A stretch of DNA of 8,612 nt from NCBI GenBank assembly GCA_024511395.1, contig JANELJ010000076.1, forward strand, positions 1 to 8,612, read 5' to 3'. This DNA is from Gammaproteobacteria bacterium (GTDB lineage: Bacteria; Pseudomonadota; Gammaproteobacteria; GRL18). Of this stretch, positions 6,135 to 8,612 are shown in pieces. A program made the translations under genes and the position numbers. How positions within the stretch are numbered: position 1 is the stretch's first letter; each line of letters begins with the position of its first letter. Below the pieces are notes generated by a model, which saw only the letters and a program-made list of their open reading frames with translations, was not told the origin of the DNA and did not search any database.

Positions 6135-7472
6135 ATGAATCTTCATAAACTGTCCCTGGATACCATCCCCCCCATCCTGACCCCATTTCGTTTTTTTCTC
6201 AGTGCGCTTTTGTTCGGTGTTTTAGCTGCGCTGCTATTATTGTATAGCAGAGAAGATTTCTGGTTCACCCGCTGGAGTAATAGCAATCTGGCTCTGACTC
6301 ATCTACTTACCATTGGTTTTATGCTGATGGTCATGATGGGCGCTTTATACCAGTTTATACCTGTTATGAACGGTCAACTGATACCCGGCAGTAAAAAGCT
6401 GGCGCCGGTTATTCATGTTTTGATGATCCTGGGTGTGCTGGCACTGGTAAGCGGTTTTTTATTTTCTAATAGTGAACTATTTCAGGCAGCACTAGCGGCA
6501 CTTGGTACTGCAAGCGGTTTATTTGCGCTGTCACTCTTACCTCTGCTGATTTCCAGGCTGGGTAACCAGTTAATTGTGTATCTGCTTAGAGTACTGTTTC
6601 TGGTATTACTGATAACTCTGGGGCTGGGATTATTTTTGCTGCTGGGACATGCGCTGCCTGAACTTAATCTACCTTACCGGTTCTATACCGATCTGCATGT
6701 GCTCTGGGGACTGGCAGGTTGGGTGGTTTTGATTATTATGGCAGTCAGTTCGCAGGTGACCCCGATGTTTTATGTAATATCCGAGTTTTCCCCGCGTTAT
6801 CTTAAGATACTGTCACTGCTCATTATACTGACATTAGTGGTGATGAGCTTTTATACTGTTTTTATCAGCAAACAGTCAGGTACTGACTCTGCTCAGCCTT
6901 TTATTTATTATACTCTGGCCTTTTTACTGTCAGCAGAGCTGCTGGTTTTTGTGTTTTATACACTGCTTAAAATTGCTCAGAGAAAACGTAAAATTGCGGA
7001 TGTAACCATTAATTTTTACCGGCTGTCAATGTTTTCACTGCTGGCTGCATTAATGCTCTGGTGGGTGGCTGTATTTCTGCCCCTGGCTCACTTAACGTAT
7101 TTACTGGCTATATTATTAATATATGGTCTGGCCATATCCATAATTAATGGAATGCTGCATAAGATCGTTTCTTTTTTAATTTTTTTACATTTACAGAAGC
7201 TGTCATTGAAGCGCCCGGAAGCGATGACTCTGGTACCTAATATGAAGCAGGTGATCAGTACCCGTAACTCCCAGATTCAGTTTATGCTGCACCTGCTTTC
7301 AGGCTCCCTGCTATTAATCTCTGTCCATTATCCTGCTCTGACCGTACTGGCTGCAGTTTTTATGCTGGCTAATTTCTGCTGGTTGAGCTGGTGCCTGTTT
7401 CAGGCTTATTTACTGTATTTAGAAAGCCGCAAAAAAATCCTTGCCTGCCCGGAAATTTCCATGAGTTTGTAA
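6135..7472 (+). CDS. Polytopic membrane protein with haem-copper oxidase/NnrS-like histidine pattern
   Basis: This is a 445-residue, very hydrophobic protein with about 12 predicted transmembrane helices: roughly 17-37, 53-77, 91-110, 116-138, 148-171, 186-207, 224-244, 256-280, 297-317, 319-350, 384-402 and 403-425. Histidines lie inside or at the ends of helices: His56 (THLLTIGFMLMVMMGALYQF), His94, His188 (DLHVLWGLAGW), His342 and His352. The first block resembles the HLxxLGF..MxxGAxxQxxPV pattern of NnrS and haem-copper oxidase subunit I-like proteins, so haem or metal binding is possible. No known catalytic domain is recognised with certainty, and it lacks a convincing complete HCO copper site. 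It is the last gene of the hemerythrin/DUF2249 cluster, starting 17 nt after DUF2249. A role in NO or oxygen response is inferred from that context and not shown. It may instead be an uncharacterised permease. Confidence 0.75.
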   Translation: MNLHKLSLDTIPPILTPFRFFLSALLFGVLAALLLLYSREDFWFTRWSNSNLALTHLLTIGFMLMVMMGALYQFIPVMNGQLIPGSKKLAPVIHVLMILGVLALVSGFLFSNSELFQAALAALGTASGLFALSLLPLLISRLGNQLIVYLLRVLFLVLLITLGLGLFLLLGHALPELNLPYRFYTDLHVLWGLAGWVVLIIMAVSSQVTPMFYVISEFSPRYLKILSLLIILTLVVMSFYTVFISKQSGTDSAQPFIYYTLAFLLSAELLVFVFYTLLKIAQRKRKIADVTINFYRLSMFSLLAALMLWWVAVFLPLAHLTYLLAILLIYGLAISIINGMLHKIVSFLIFLHLQKLSLKRPEAMTLVPNMKQVISTRNSQIQFMLHLLSGSLLLISVHYPALTVLAAVFMLANFCWLSWCLFQAYLLYLESRKKILACPEISMSL

Positions 7473-7565
7473 AAACTTGAATCTATGGATTTTATTGTTT
7501 AGTCTTAAAGCAAGTTAAGCCCATCGTCTATTACAGTACAAACGGCAGGAATATAAAATCCACCC

Positions 7566-8580
7566 ATGTTAAAGCAAATAATCAGTCCCTTAATATTCCT
7601 GATTTTTGCCTGGTTTGTCGTATCCTCTGATGATGCCAAAACCATTATCTCCGGTATTGCCATTTTCCTTATCGGTATGCACTATATGGAAAACGGCTTT
7701 AAGCTGTTTAGCGGCGGAACCCTGGAGTCCTTTCTTGAAAAGTTTACTAATACCACCCCAAAGGCTATTGGTGTAGGCTTTTTATCTACGGCGGTAGTAC
7801 AAAGTTCTTCGCTTATATCCGTTATTATTATTTCTTTTCTGTCTGCTGAACTGATTGGTCTGACTCAGGCCGTTGGGGTTATTTTCGGTTCCAATATCTG
7901 TACCACAACAACTGCCTGGCTGGTTTCTTCTTTTGGACTAAAAATAAAAATTGCCCAGTATGCCATGCCCATGCTGATATTTGGTGTTATTTTCCAGTTT
8001 TCCAAACATAACAGCTATAAGAGACTGGGTGGTGTTTTAATTGGTCTGGGTTTTATTTTTCTGGGTATTGCCTATATGAAGGAAGGTTTTGATACCCTTA
8101 AAGAGGGTATTAACCTGGCAGTAGCACATTTTATTTTTAATATCATTACCGGTCTGGTCGCGGTACTACTTATCTATCAACTGCGTGATCTGGTGGAACT
8201 CCTGGCCCCTTATTTATCCATAGCACAAAATGTGCTATGCCATGAAGCTGGCTCTGTTTCATACTATTTTTAATGTTCTGGGTGTTTTACTGGTAACGCC
8301 CTTTATCAGGCCGCTGGTAAATTATCTTCAAACTCTGTTCTGTGTAAAGGAAAAAGGTAGAGGACAGGTCAAATACCTGACCGAGGAAGTCATACAGATA
8401 CCGGCATCAGCACTGGAAGCTCTTCGAAAGGAAACAATTCACCTGTATGACAAGTCCCTGGAAGCTTTGGTGCATGCTATGGACCTGCATCATTCAGAAA
8501 TATTTTCAGAGCATGAAATACCGGAGCTGGTGGAACTGTCTAATGAAACTATCCACGTGGATATAAATAGTCCGACCTGA
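7566..8580 (+). pseudogene. Na+/phosphate symporter family (NptA/YjbB-like), internally deleted and frameshifted
   Basis: This is a COG1283-type Na/Pi cotransporter. The first 185 codons match: membrane segments, the first repeat with STAVVQSSSLIS (QSSS at residues 79-82), FGSNICTTTTAW, and FLGIAYMKEGFDTLKEGINLA. The intact family then has about 80 residues with a second QSS motif and GANxGTT block. Here the sequence jumps at about 8115-8123 straight to AHFIFNIITGL, an apparent in-frame deletion. At 8227-8232 the frame shifts by +1: removing one A from the AAAA run restores SIAQMCYAMKLALFHTIFNVLGVLL. A PhoU-like tail follows (ALEALRKETIHLYDKSLEALVHAM) but stops at 8580, well before the usual end. 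Loss of a symmetric transport repeat makes activity very unlikely. There is no good ribosome binding site before ATG 7566. The frameshift alone could be a sequencing error, the deletion less so. Confidence 0.82.
8219..8239. repeat. 9-bp perfect inverted repeat at the frameshift
   Basis: CATAGCACA (8219-8227) and TGTGCTATG (8231-8239) are exact reverse complements around an AAA loop. The dyad contains the A-run where the Na/Pi symporter gene changes frame. The 8-mer ATAGCACA recurs at 8588-8595, just past the premature stop. There is no T-tract, so this is not a terminator. Confidence 0.75.
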
Positions 8581-8612
8581 ATAAATTATAGCACATTGAT
8601 TTATAAGGAAAT

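Noticed and set aside
8227..8230. A-run as a phase-variable switch
   Set aside because: Four A residues are too few for slipped-strand phase variation, and the upstream deletion already removes a transport repeat.
8578..8580. TGA in the symporter tail as a selenocysteine codon, given the nearby selD
   Set aside because: The gene is already broken by a deletion and a frameshift, the family has no Cys/Sec at this place, and no SECIS-like hairpin sits just downstream.

Overview
The window looks like a chromosomal segment of a gammaproteobacterium of moderate GC content. The main reason is that the tRNA 2-selenouridine synthase resembles the E. coli YbbB/SelU protein closely, as far as I can judge from memory. 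No rRNA or tRNA gene gives a finer placement. Apart from the transposase remnant at the left edge, every coding region reads on the + strand.

Layout. Positions 1 to about 460 hold the C-terminal half of an IS5-family transposase on the - strand. It abuts a CobW/YeiR-type GTPase gene (about 450-1286) that has lost its 5' end, so two broken genes meet head-on at one junction. Positions 1287-1827 have no protein gene. The first part is very AT-rich, and the second part (about 1510-1711) folds on paper into a long interrupted stem followed directly by a strong intrinsic terminator, so it may be an unannotated small RNA. Next is a selenium operon: an FAD/NAD(P) oxidoreductase fused to selenophosphate synthetase (SelD, 1828-4149), and 4 nt later SelU/MnmH (4154-5293). 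Together they would make selenophosphate and use it for 2-selenouridine at the tRNA wobble position. No selenocysteine machinery is visible.

A second likely operon follows: a hemerythrin-like di-iron protein (5356-5787), a DUF2249 protein (5848-6117) and a roughly 12-helix membrane protein with helix-embedded histidines (6135-7472). A near-consensus FNR/DNR-type half-site pair overlaps the selU stop codon and sits about 40 bp upstream of the start site predicted from a perfect TATAAT box. This suggests control by low oxygen or nitric oxide. The set could be an NO, oxygen or redox response module, but the role of the membrane protein is not established.

The right end holds a decayed Na+/phosphate symporter gene (7566-8580). 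It has lost the second QSS-type repeat by an apparent in-frame deletion, has a +1 frameshift inside a perfect inverted repeat, and ends early in its PhoU-like tail. The window is therefore two conserved, probably functional operons flanked on both sides by gene decay.
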